A DNA stretch of 64,000 bases from Pseudomonas bubulae (GTDB lineage Bacteria; Pseudomonadota; Gammaproteobacteria; Pseudomonadales; Pseudomonadaceae), in assembly GCF_900618535.1 (NCBI RefSeq), contig NZ_UYJA01000001.1:806001-870000 (forward strand), written 5' to 3'. Below the pieces are notes generated by a model. It was not told where the DNA came from. It did not search any database and saw nothing but the letters and a program-made list of their open reading frames with translations. Positions within the stretch are counted from its first letter, which is position 1, and each line of letters begins with the position of its first letter. The translations under genes and the position numbers were made by a program. Shown piece by piece: positions 9,144-17,907 of this stretch.

Positions 9144-10658
9144 ATGACTTCTACCGCTTCCCCTCGTCCAGAAGACGAAAACCTCGGTACTGGCGCCAAC
9201 CTGGCCTACGGCCTGCAGCACGTCCTGACAATGTATGGGGGCATCATTGCGGTGCCCCTGATCATTGGCCAGGCAGCCGGCCTTTCATCGGCCGACGTTG
9301 GCCTGCTGATCGCCGCTTCGCTGTTCGCCGGTGGCCTGGCCACACTGTTGCAGACACTGGGTATCCCTTTCTTTGGCTGTCGCCTGCCGCTGGTGCAGGG
9401 GGTGTCCTTCGCCGGTGTCTCCACCATGGTCGCCATCATTGGCGGTGACGGCGCAGGAGGCCTGCCGGTGGTGTTTGGGGCGGTGATCGTGGCTTCCGTG
9501 ATCGGCTTGCTGATCACACCGCTGTTTTCCAGCATCACCAAGTACTTTCCGCCCCTGGTGACGGGCATCGTCATCACCACCATCGGTCTGACCCTGATGC
9601 CGGTCACGGCGCGCTGGGCCATGGGCGGCAACAGTCAGTCACCTGACTTCGGCAGCATGGCCAACATCGGCCTGGCGGCAATCACCCTGGTGCTCGTGCT
9701 GCTGCTCAGCAAGCTGGGCAGCGCCAGTATTTCACGCCTGTCGATTCTGCTGGCTATCGTTATCGGCACACTGGTTGCCACGGCCGTGGGCATGACCGAC
9801 TTCTCCCGGGTGCTGGAAGGCCCGCTGGTCGCACTGCCCGAGGTGCTGCACTTCGGCATGCCCGAGTTCCGCCTCGCAGCCATCCTGTCGATGCTGATCG
9901 TGATTATCGTGACCATGGTCGAGACCTCCGCCGATATCCTGGCAGTGGGCGAAATCATCGACACCAAGGTCGACGCCAAACGCCTTGGCAACGGCCTGCG
10001 CGCCGACATGATTTCCAGTGCCCTGGCGCCGCTGTTCGGCTCCTTTACCCAGAGCGCCTTTGCACAGAACGTTGGCCTGGTCGCCGTGACCGGTATCAAG
10101 AGCCGTTATGTGGTGGCCACCGGCGGCCTGATCCTGGTGACACTGGGGCTGCTGCCGGTGATGGGTCGCCTGGTCGCAGCCGTGCCCACTGCCGTGCTTG
10201 GCGGTGCTGGCCTGGTCCTGTTTGGTACCGTCGCCGCCAGCGGCATCCGCACCCTGGCGCAGGTGGACTATCGCAACAACATGAACCTGATCATCGTCGC
10301 CACATCGATCGGTTTCGGCATGATCCCCATTGCAGCGCCCAACTTCTACCAGCACTTCCCGACCTGGTTCGAGACCATCTTCCACTCCGGCATCAGCTCG
10401 GCCGCAATCATGGCCATCCTGCTCAACCTGCTGTTCAACCATCTGCGGGCCGGCAACTCCGACCAGCAGTCGGTATTCGTCGCCGCCAGCGACCGTATCC
10501 TGCGCTCCCGGGATATCAGCTGCCTCAACGATGGCGATGTATTTCGCGATGGCAAGCTGTTCGACTGCAATGGCAAGGAAGTACCCGTGGTGGAGTCGGA
10601 CGAGCACTACGAACAGTCCCCGCCCTTGCGTAAAAAGAGCTTCGAGCAAGAACACTAA
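9144..10658 (+). CDS. NCS2-family purine permease (urate/xanthine type)
   Basis: A 504-residue nucleobase:cation symporter-2 with 12-14 membrane segments. The family signature Q-N-x-G-x-x-x-x-T-G is visible as QNVGLVAVTG. The sequence is of the uracil-xanthine/urate subgroup, with VQGVSFAGVSTMVAIIG and a typical METSADILAVGE stretch. A hydrophilic tail of about 55 residues follows the last membrane segment and is longer than in enteric UacT or XanP. It lies behind the 8-oxoguanine deaminase, whose product is urate, so urate, xanthine or 8-oxopurines are the likely substrates. A terminator hairpin follows at 10678. Confidence 0.87.
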   Translation: MTSTASPRPEDENLGTGANLAYGLQHVLTMYGGIIAVPLIIGQAAGLSSADVGLLIAASLFAGGLATLLQTLGIPFFGCRLPLVQGVSFAGVSTMVAIIGGDGAGGLPVVFGAVIVASVIGLLITPLFSSITKYFPPLVTGIVITTIGLTLMPVTARWAMGGNSQSPDFGSMANIGLAAITLVLVLLLSKLGSASISRLSILLAIVIGTLVATAVGMTDFSRVLEGPLVALPEVLHFGMPEFRLAAILSMLIVIIVTMVETSADILAVGEIIDTKVDAKRLGNGLRADMISSALAPLFGSFTQSAFAQNVGLVAVTGIKSRYVVATGGLILVTLGLLPVMGRLVAAVPTAVLGGAGLVLFGTVAASGIRTLAQVDYRNNMNLIIVATSIGFGMIPIAAPNFYQHFPTWFETIFHSGISSAAIMAILLNLLFNHLRAGNSDQQSVFVAASDRILRSRDISCLNDGDVFRDGKLFDCNGKEVPVVESDEHYEQSPPLRKKSFEQEH

Positions 10659-10677
10659 CCTGCCTTAAACCCGGCAC

Positions 10678-10701
10678 AACGGCGCTCAGGCGCCGTTTTG
10701 C
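10678..10701 (+). terminator. intrinsic terminator after the NCS2 permease
   Basis: The perfect stem AACGGCGC-TCAG-GCGCCGTT is followed by TTG, about 20 bases after the stop codon. Confidence 0.75.
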
Positions 10702-10855
10702 ATACTGCGCCGATTTACACAAACAGCCGGCATGCGAACTTTTCCCTGTTTATCTGTCTATGTGAGTACGCGTATCTGCGCGACAAGCGCGAGCTCCAGG
10801 CGTCAGTCAGCAGATGGCGACACATTCGAATGATATTCAGAGGTTATCTTCGCTC

Positions 10856-11221
10856 ATGAAATTCCACGCCCCACGGATGGTGCTTTTGAGCCTGTTCGCG
10901 TTTGCGGCAATGGGCTCGGCATCAGCTACACCGACAAAGACCCCGCCCGCGGTTTATGCTACTGAACCTGGAGCCGTTCAGACGACGGCTGCCAATCCCT
11001 GGCCAAGGCTGGCCGGTGAACAGACAGCACCCCTGCTTGCCCGTGACGACCACCACCGGTATGACAACCGCTGGCAAGCTCGCAGAGACGATCGCCGCAG
11101 AGAAAACTGGCGTCGCGATCAATGGCGTCGGGAGCAAGCCCGCCGCGAAGCCGAGCGCCGCCGTCATGACCGGGCCATGCACCAGCGTTACGACAACCAT
11201 CACCGCGACTATCGTCGCTGA
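10856..11221 (+). CDS. small secreted Arg/His-rich basic protein, function unknown
   Basis: A 121-residue protein with a clear signal peptide (MKFHAPRMVLLSLFAFAAMGSASA), so it is predicted to be periplasmic. From about residue 60 the mature part is dominated by arginine, aspartate, histidine and tryptophan repeats such as RRENWRRDQWRREQARRE, suggesting a charged helix or disordered region. I start at the ATG at 10856 because the signal peptide begins there; the in-frame ATG at 10814 would put 14 polar residues before it. I do not recognise a named family. The gene stands alone between a terminator and the convergent YeeE/YedE gene. Confidence 0.7.
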   Translation: MKFHAPRMVLLSLFAFAAMGSASATPTKTPPAVYATEPGAVQTTAANPWPRLAGEQTAPLLARDDHHRYDNRWQARRDDRRRENWRRDQWRREQARREAERRRHDRAMHQRYDNHHRDYRR

Positions 11222-11247
11222 AAAAAACGGCTGCCGAGAAAGCAGCC
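11221..11247 (-). terminator. intrinsic terminator of the YeeE/YedE gene
   Basis: Read on the minus strand, GGCTGC-TTTCTCG-GCAGCC is followed by GTTTTTTT, about 13 bases past the stop codon. On the plus strand a later T-run at 11255 may also end the small basic-protein transcript. Confidence 0.75.
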
Positions 11248-11259
11248 CCTGTACCTTTT

Positions 11260-12471
11260 TTAGCAGCCGCTCAACGCCGCCTGTGGCCGCTCGCCGGTAA
11301 AGAACAGTGGTCGCAGGCGCACGCCCACCGTGTTGCCGATAAACGCTGCCACCAGCCATACCCAGCCATGCAGGCTGCCCGAGGCGATGCCGCTGAAGTA
11401 CGCGCCAATATTGCAGCCGTAGGCCAGACGCGAGCCATACCCGAGCAGCAGGCCACCAATCACTGCCGCCAGCAGCGAGCGCGGCGGGATTTTCAGGCTG
11501 GGAGCAAAACGACCGGCCAGGCCGGCGGCCAACAACGCACCGAGAACGATGCCAATATCCATTACGCTGGTGATGTCTTCCCACACCGGTGCGGCCAGTG
11601 CCTTGGCATTGCCCGGCATCTGCCAGAACCCCCAACTGCCAACATCAACCCCCAGTCCGCTTGCCGCCTTGGCGCCCCACAGCGCGAACGCAGAAGTAAT
11701 ACCCCACGGCCGCCCGGCCAGTGTCAGCGTGGCATAGTTTAGCAGCGCCAGACCTATCGCGCCCCAGACCAGAGGCCACGGCCCACGCAAAAAGCGGCGC
11801 AGGCCCTGATGTTCACTGGTCACCCCTGCTTCAAGGCTGGCGTGACGGGATTTCTCCAGGCGTACGGTCACTGCGGCGATGATCGCGAACACGGCCAGGC
11901 TCAGCAGCAAGGCGGGAACCACCCCGAAGCTTTTAACGATAGAGGTCGCCGGAAACGCAGGCAGGGCAAACCACCAGTCAACATGCTGAGTGGCGATTAA
12001 TGATCCGCAGATAAAGAACAACAGGGTCACCAGCATGCGCGCATTGCCGCCGCCGACAGTGAACAGGGTGCCGGACGCACACCCGCCGCCCAACTGCATG
12101 CCGATGCCGAAAATAAACGCACCGAACACCACCGACACACCGATCGGCGCCACCAGCCCGACGACCGGCTGGCCAAACAGGGTGCCCGCCCCCAGCGCGG
12201 GGAAAAACAGCACCACAGCCACGGCCAGCATCACCATTTGCGCGCGCAGGCCTGCACCACGGCGATCATTGATAAAGACTCGCCAGGCCGAGGTAAAACC
12301 GAATGCAGCGTGATAAAGGGTCAAGCCCAGCGCCGCGCCGACGATCAGTAACAACACCTGGCGCGTACCGACATTGTTTTGCAGGAAAACAGCGCCCTGC
12401 AGCAACAAGATAAAGGCCAACAGCGGCGCAAGCGGTTTGCGCCCAGGGGTTATGGAAAGAGAACGACTCAT
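11260..12471 (-). CDS. YeeE/YedE family membrane transporter (thiosulfate/sulfur type)
   Basis: A 403-residue polytopic inner-membrane protein with about ten hydrophobic segments. Two repeats carry the conserved cysteine signatures of the family: C131 in QLGGGCASGTL and C353 in AYGCNIGAYF. In the characterised thiosulfate importer TsuA, cysteines in the equivalent motifs line the substrate path, so uptake of thiosulfate or a related sulfur compound is likely. It is a double-length fused form. It diverges from a MarR regulator 112 bases away, which is the natural candidate to control it. Confidence 0.85.
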   Translation of the reverse strand: MSRSLSITPGRKPLAPLLAFILLLQGAVFLQNNVGTRQVLLLIVGAALGLTLYHAAFGFTSAWRVFINDRRGAGLRAQMVMLAVAVVLFFPALGAGTLFGQPVVGLVAPIGVSVVFGAFIFGIGMQLGGGCASGTLFTVGGGNARMLVTLLFFICGSLIATQHVDWWFALPAFPATSIVKSFGVVPALLLSLAVFAIIAAVTVRLEKSRHASLEAGVTSEHQGLRRFLRGPWPLVWGAIGLALLNYATLTLAGRPWGITSAFALWGAKAASGLGVDVGSWGFWQMPGNAKALAAPVWEDITSVMDIGIVLGALLAAGLAGRFAPSLKIPPRSLLAAVIGGLLLGYGSRLAYGCNIGAYFSGIASGSLHGWVWLVAAFIGNTVGVRLRPLFFTGERPQAALSGC

Positions 12472-12548
12472 GGAAATCCCGATACGTATGATTTGGCTGA
12501 ATTGCGTGGCGGCAAAGTATACCCCAGGCGGGGCTGCGGCCTAACCGT

Positions 12549-12584
12549 TTGACTTAGTAAGGCGCCAAGATAAACTGCGCCTTA
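12549..12584 (+). promoter_or_regulatory. MarR-gene promoter with overlapping inverted repeat
   Basis: A sigma70-like TTGACT (12549-12554), a 16-base spacer and TAAACT (12571-12576) precede the MarR gene. A perfect inverted repeat, TAAGGCGC (12558-12565) and GCGCCTTA (12577-12584), brackets the -10 box. This is where an autorepressing MarR dimer would bind. Confidence 0.5.
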
Positions 12585-13096
12585 TGAATATTTTAGAGAA
12601 CAAGCACCACATCATGCTGCGTGAACTAGAGAGCGCAGCGCCCGAGGTCAGGGACAGCGTAAAGCTGTGTTTCGAGTTGCTCTCTGCGGCGGCGGCGATC
12701 AATCGCGCCTGCGCAACCCGGCTGGCCCGCTACAACCTGTCGGAGGGCCGTTTTGTCATCATGCTGACCCTCAAAAACGCGGGAGGCAAGCTCTCCCCTC
12801 TGGAACTGGCGACCCGATTGTCGATTACCACGGGAACGGTCACCGGGCTGCTCGATGGTTTGCAGCGCGCCGCGTTGATCAAGCGCAAAACCGACCCGAC
12901 GGACCGGCGCAAATTGATTATTACGCTGACAGCGCAAGGCAAGCGCGTGGTCGATGACGTTTTTGTCGAGCACACCGCCTGGATCAGCGGAATGATCCAG
13001 GACTTGCCTCCCGGGCAACGCCAGGCCCTGGCCGAGTCGATCTATTGCCTCTCGGCCAGCCAAGCGCTCGACCTCGCTACAAAAGCTGGTCGATAG
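12584..13096 (+). CDS. MarR-family transcriptional regulator
   Basis: A 170-residue winged-helix regulator. The recognition helix lies in LATRLSITTGTVTGLLDGLQ and the wing in KRKTDPTDRRKLIITLTAQG, the diagnostic MarR D-x-R-R motif. With the ATG at 12584 the mRNA would be almost leaderless given the -10 at 12571; the ATG at 12614 gives 160 residues and a leader of about 30 bases, so the start is uncertain. It is divergent from the YeeE/YedE gene and directly upstream of a broken peroxiredoxin gene, so it may originally have controlled a sulfur or redox function. Confidence 0.85.
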   Translation: MNILENKHHIMLRELESAAPEVRDSVKLCFELLSAAAAINRACATRLARYNLSEGRFVIMLTLKNAGGKLSPLELATRLSITTGTVTGLLDGLQRAALIKRKTDPTDRRKLIITLTAQGKRVVDDVFVEHTAWISGMIQDLPPGQRQALAESIYCLSASQALDLATKAGR

Positions 13097-13581
13097 CCAT
13101 TTGAGCAGCAAGGCGTTGCAGCCAACGACAAGGCGCCGCTGGCGATACTCAAGGACGAGAACGGGCAGAACGTCGATCTGCGCGATTTTCTCGACATGGG
13201 GCCGTGAGTGCATACCAGCAGATGGTCAGTGATCTAACGGCCGCGGGGGCGACGCTGGTTGCCGTCTCGGCGCAGACGCCGCAGTTCACGGGTAAAACCC
13301 GTGAAGCGCTGGGGATCACTTACCTGCTGCTCAGTGATATCGGCAACCACCTTGCCCGTCAGTACGGCATTGTTTTCGAGCTTGAGGACGAACTGGACCA
13401 AATCTACCGTTCCCTGGGTGCGGACCTCAAGAGCGTCAACGGGTCTGACTCGCTGACACTGCCACTGGCCAGTGCATTTGTAATCGACCAGGATGCGGTA
13501 ATACGCGAAGCGTTCTTCAACCTGGACTACGCGCAACGGGTGGAGCCTGAGGAATTGATTGCGGCAGTCGGCCGCGTTTGA
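13097..13581 (+). pseudogene. decayed AhpC/TSA-type peroxiredoxin, catalytic cysteine lost
   Basis: Two out-of-frame pieces together match a peroxiredoxin-like protein. The first (13097-13204) reads FEQQGVAANDKAPLAILKDE and on to DFLDMGP, then hits TGA. The second (13204-13581) reads SAYQQMVSDLTAAGATLVAV through to the C-terminus. In intact members these two pieces are joined by the strand and loop containing the W-C-P-Y-C catalytic motif, about 18-20 residues; here that segment is deleted and the frame is shifted. About 55 N-terminal residues also appear to be missing, because the first piece starts directly after the MarR stop codon. The second piece alone (125 residues from a GTG) could be translated but would lack the active site. 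Confidence 0.8.
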
Positions 13582-13621
13582 CCCAAGCAGCGTGCATGCA
13601 GGCATCAGCTCATGTGTGCGC

Positions 13622-13966
13622 CACAAAACCTGTGGGAGCGCGGCTTGCCCGCGATGGCATCCATACGGTGAGCCTGCCAGACCGCGCCGCCTGCATCACA
13701 ATGAATCCTGCAAACCGCAGCTCTTACCTACGACACAAAACCTGTGGGAGCGTGGCTTGCCCGCGATGGCATCCATACGATGAGCCTGCCAGACCGCGCC
13801 GCCTGCATCGCGAGCAAGCCCGCTCCCACATGGATCCTGCAGACCGCAGCTCTTAAGTACGCCACAAAACCTGTGGGAGCGCGGCTTGCCCGCGATGGCA
13901 TCCATACGGTGAGCCTGCCAGACCGCGTCGCCTGCATCGCGATGCAAGCCCGCTCCCACACTATTC
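13622..13966. repeat. three tandem REP units (family I)
   Basis: Three near-identical units start at about 13622, 13735 and 13863, each beginning CACAAAACCTGTGGGAGCG and sharing about 80 bases. Units two and three end in the inverted partner (AAGCCCGCTCCCACA); unit one has lost it. The 400 bases between 13581 and 13981 hold nothing else I can recognise. The array separates the peroxiredoxin remnant from the convergent itaconate operon. Confidence 0.88.
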
Positions 13967-13980
13967 CCTGCGCCCGCCCG

Positions 13981-15261
13981 CTACATCCCCAGCCAATTCG
14001 GCAACGCCAGCGACACAAACGGCACATAGGTCACCAGCACCAGGAACGCCAGCATCACCAGTAACCACGGCGATACCGCACGTACCACTCGAGTGAGCGG
14101 CATACCCGTGACCGCCGAGGTGACAAACAGGTTTAGCCCGGTGGGTGGGGTGATCAGGCCGATTTCCATATTCACCACCATGATGATGCCCAGATGGATC
14201 GGATCAATGCCCAGTTGCATGGCAATCGGGAACAGGATCGGCGCCAGAATCAGGATGATTGCCGAAGGCTCCATAAAAGTCCCTGCAACCAACAGCACAA
14301 TATTGACCACCAACAGGAACTCAATCGGGGTAAAGCCCTGCTCCACCACCCAGGCGGTAATCGACTGCGGGATCTGCTCGGTGGTCAGCACATGGGCAAA
14401 AAGCATGGCGTTGGCAATGATAAACATCAGCACCACGCTCAGCTTGCCCGCCTCGACAATCACCTTCGGGCATTCGCGGACGGTCATGTCCTTGTAGATA
14501 AAGATCGCCACGAACGCTGCATACACCGCTGCCACAGCAGCCGCTTCGGTAGGGGTGAACATGCCCGAGTAAATACCGCCGAGAATGATCACGATCAACA
14601 TCAGGCCCCAGCCGGCACGGCGCCCGGCGGTGACGATTTCCTTGAACGAGGCCCGGGGCAGCGATGGCATGTCCTTGACCCGCGCCAGGATGTAGATGGT
14701 CACCATCAATACCAGCCCCAGCAACAGACCCGGCACAACACCGGCCATAAACAGCTTGCCCACCGAGGTTTCGGTGGCGGTAGCGTAAACCACCATGACG
14801 ATCGACGGCGGAATCAGGATGCCCAGGGTCCCGGCGTTACAGACGATACCGGCAGCAAAATCCTGCTTATAGCCAGAACGGACCATGCCGGCGATAACGA
14901 TCGAGCCCACCGCCGCCACCGTGGCCGGAGAAGAGCCACTCAGCGCCGCAAACAGCATGCAGGCCAGGATTGCGGCAATGGCCAGGCCACCCTTGATATG
15001 CCCGACGCAGGCGTTGGCGAAATCGATCAGGCGCCGGGCCACGCCGCCGCTGGTCATGAATGCACCCGATAGCAGGAAAAACGGGATCGCCAGCAATGTG
15101 TAGTGCTCGCTGGTTTCAAACAGCTTGATCGCCAGCGAACGCACCGAGTCGTTACTGAAGAACAGAATGGTCATGGCCCCGGATAAGCCCAGGGAAATCG
15201 CCACCGGAATACCGACAAACATCAGCACGAACAGGGCGACAAAAAGGAAGGCAATAGTCAT
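13981..15261 (-). CDS. dctM: TRAP transporter large permease (DctM), itaconate cluster
   Basis: The 426-residue large membrane subunit of a tripartite ATP-independent periplasmic transporter. It shows the family pattern of hydrophobic segments with LSGSSPATVAAVGSI, GTLGILIPPS, TEAAAVAAVYA and LITPPTGLNLFV. It is the last gene of the nine-gene itaconate operon and overlaps the small permease by four bases (ATGA type). The position matches PA0886 of P. aeruginosa, so it is predicted to import itaconate or a related dicarboxylate. Its function depends on the binding protein gene upstream, which is frameshifted here. Confidence 0.93.
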   Translation of the reverse strand: MTIAFLFVALFVLMFVGIPVAISLGLSGAMTILFFSNDSVRSLAIKLFETSEHYTLLAIPFFLLSGAFMTSGGVARRLIDFANACVGHIKGGLAIAAILACMLFAALSGSSPATVAAVGSIVIAGMVRSGYKQDFAAGIVCNAGTLGILIPPSIVMVVYATATETSVGKLFMAGVVPGLLLGLVLMVTIYILARVKDMPSLPRASFKEIVTAGRRAGWGLMLIVIILGGIYSGMFTPTEAAAVAAVYAAFVAIFIYKDMTVRECPKVIVEAGKLSVVLMFIIANAMLFAHVLTTEQIPQSITAWVVEQGFTPIEFLLVVNIVLLVAGTFMEPSAIILILAPILFPIAMQLGIDPIHLGIIMVVNMEIGLITPPTGLNLFVTSAVTGMPLTRVVRAVSPWLLVMLAFLVLVTYVPFVSLALPNWLGM

Positions 15262-15896
15262 TTTGGAGTCCCCTGCTGGTCGTTTTCCGCCAGCTTGACG
15301 GCGTCGTCCACTTCACTGTGCAAGCCCAGGCCTTGCTGCTTGCCCTGAATAATGCGGATAAAAACCTGCAGAAAACGCACAAACATCAAGGCAAAACCGA
15401 TCGGCACGATCATCACGATTTGCCATTGCCTGATACCGAAGCGGTCCAGGTCTTCGGCACTGGTGCCAACGGCATACAACGTGGCCACCCACTGCTCGCT
15501 GGAGTACGCCATCAGCACGCAATAGCCCAGGCAAATGGCCACTGCCAGCAAGGCCACCCGCCGCTGATTGGCAGGCTTGAACTGGCGCACCAGCAAGTCG
15601 ACGCCAATATGCGCGCCAATGCGCACGCCCCAGGCCAGGCCGACAAAAATCTGCCAGCCGAACATGGCCTTGGTCAGGGCCACACTCCAGGTCATCTCCT
15701 GGGCGACGTAGAGAATACTGTCGCCGATGCCGAGCAGGGTCTCGTTGGCGAACGGCAGCGAGTCCCCCAGGGAATAGAAAACACCATAGAGGTTGTTGAA
15801 TACGACATACGCGAAGGTGACCAGGGTCATGCCTGCAAGCAGGAATGCCACCAGCATTTCTTCCGCGTGATTCCAGACGCGAACGGCTGCGTGCAT
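15258..15896 (-). CDS. dctQ: TRAP transporter small permease (DctQ), itaconate cluster
   Basis: A 212-residue protein with four hydrophobic segments, the standard small membrane subunit of a TRAP transporter that joins DctM in the inner membrane. The GxxxGVDLL-type segment (RIGAHIGVDLLVRQF) is typical. It overlaps dctM by four bases and begins 99 bases after the end of dctP. The N-terminal extension of about 20 hydrophilic residues and a charged C-terminal tail of about 25 residues are within the usual range. Confidence 0.9.
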   Translation of the reverse strand: MHAAVRVWNHAEEMLVAFLLAGMTLVTFAYVVFNNLYGVFYSLGDSLPFANETLLGIGDSILYVAQEMTWSVALTKAMFGWQIFVGLAWGVRIGAHIGVDLLVRQFKPANQRRVALLAVAICLGYCVLMAYSSEQWVATLYAVGTSAEDLDRFGIRQWQIVMIVPIGFALMFVRFLQVFIRIIQGKQQGLGLHSEVDDAVKLAENDQQGTPK

Positions 15897-15995
15897 GGGT
15901 AATCTCCCTTGAAAGAACGGTCGAGAAACGACAAAGCAAAGGTTGCCGTGGCGATCCCCTGCGGGACCACCGACGGCAATCAGCGCTGGCGACTA

Positions 15996-17005
<1,010 letters not shown>

Positions 17006-17063
17006 TTATAGATTTGGTAGTGCCTGGTGTTGCCTGTGCTGCGTTTAACCGCTTCGCCTGGCC

Positions 17064-17894
17064 TCAGTTACAAGGCAGACCGGCCCGGCGCAATACCCGC
17101 CGGGCAAGGCCGATGACCGGGGCATCGACCATTTGCCCGTCAAGCACAAACACCCCGCCTGTGGATGCAACCGCATCCAGAACCCGCCGCGCCCAGTCCA
17201 GCTCGTCCTGACGCGGCATAAAAGCGGCGTGAATCACTGCCACCTGACCAGGATGAATGCACAGCAAGCCGCCAAAGCCCATATCCCTGGCATCGGCGGC
17301 CATGCGGGCCATGCCGGCGCTGTTGTTGATGTCCGCAAATACACTGTCCAGCGGCGGCGCCAGTTGCGCCAGGACGCTGTGCAGCAAAATGGCGTAGCGG
17401 GCCTGATCGAGAATGCGCTGCGCGCCAGCCGTATCGCTGGCCAGGCCCAGGTCCAGGCCCAGGTCCAGCGCACCGAAACTCAGGCGTTCCACCCCGCGAG
17501 CCCGGGCAATGGCCGGCAATTCAAGCAAGCCCCTGGCGCTTTCGATAATCGGCCACACCGACTTGCCACACGCCGCAGCCTGTTCGACCTGTGCAGCGCT
17601 TTCGGCCTTGGGCAGCAATACCGCCACCACGCCGGGCTGGCGACGGCACAACTCGATATCGGCTGCCTGCTGCTGATGCTGCGGCGCATTGATCCGCACC
17701 AGCACCCTGGCCTGCGGATTGTCATTAAGGAAAGCATCCAGACTGGCGCGGGCCTGGGCCTTGAGGTCCTCGGCCACAGCGTCTTCCAGATCGACGATCA
17801 CCTGATCGGCGCCGCTTTGCAGCGCCTTGGGTATCCGCTCGGGGCGAGTAGCCGGGACGAACAGCGCTGAACGAATGCTGGTGTTATCCATCAC
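17064..17894 (-). CDS. ccl: (S)-citramalyl-CoA lyase, CitE-like
   Basis: The final enzyme of itaconate degradation, cleaving (S)-citramalyl-CoA to acetyl-CoA and pyruvate. The 276-residue protein has the CitE/HpcH fold signatures: SALFVPATRPERIPKA, VIVDLEDAVA, LLPKAES, WPIIESARG with the metal Glu, SFGALDLGLDLG, and GGLLCIHPGQV. It lies 13 bases downstream of the CoA-transferase and corresponds in order to PA0883, which has been shown to have this activity. The start may be either of two adjacent ATGs (17894 or 17891). Confidence 0.9.
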   Translation of the reverse strand: MMDNTSIRSALFVPATRPERIPKALQSGADQVIVDLEDAVAEDLKAQARASLDAFLNDNPQARVLVRINAPQHQQQAADIELCRRQPGVVAVLLPKAESAAQVEQAAACGKSVWPIIESARGLLELPAIARARGVERLSFGALDLGLDLGLASDTAGAQRILDQARYAILLHSVLAQLAPPLDSVFADINNSAGMARMAADARDMGFGGLLCIHPGQVAVIHAAFMPRQDELDWARRVLDAVASTGGVFVLDGQMVDAPVIGLARRVLRRAGLPCN

Positions 17895-17907
17895 GATGCT
17901 CCATGCC

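Noticed and set aside
13622..13966. Possible CRISPR array
   Set aside because: The units are over 100 bases long with near-identical filler, they are REP palindromes, and no cas gene is nearby.
13578..14064. Overlapping frames in the triple REP array with repeated peptides
   Set aside because: The repeated peptides are translations of REP DNA, not a repeat protein.
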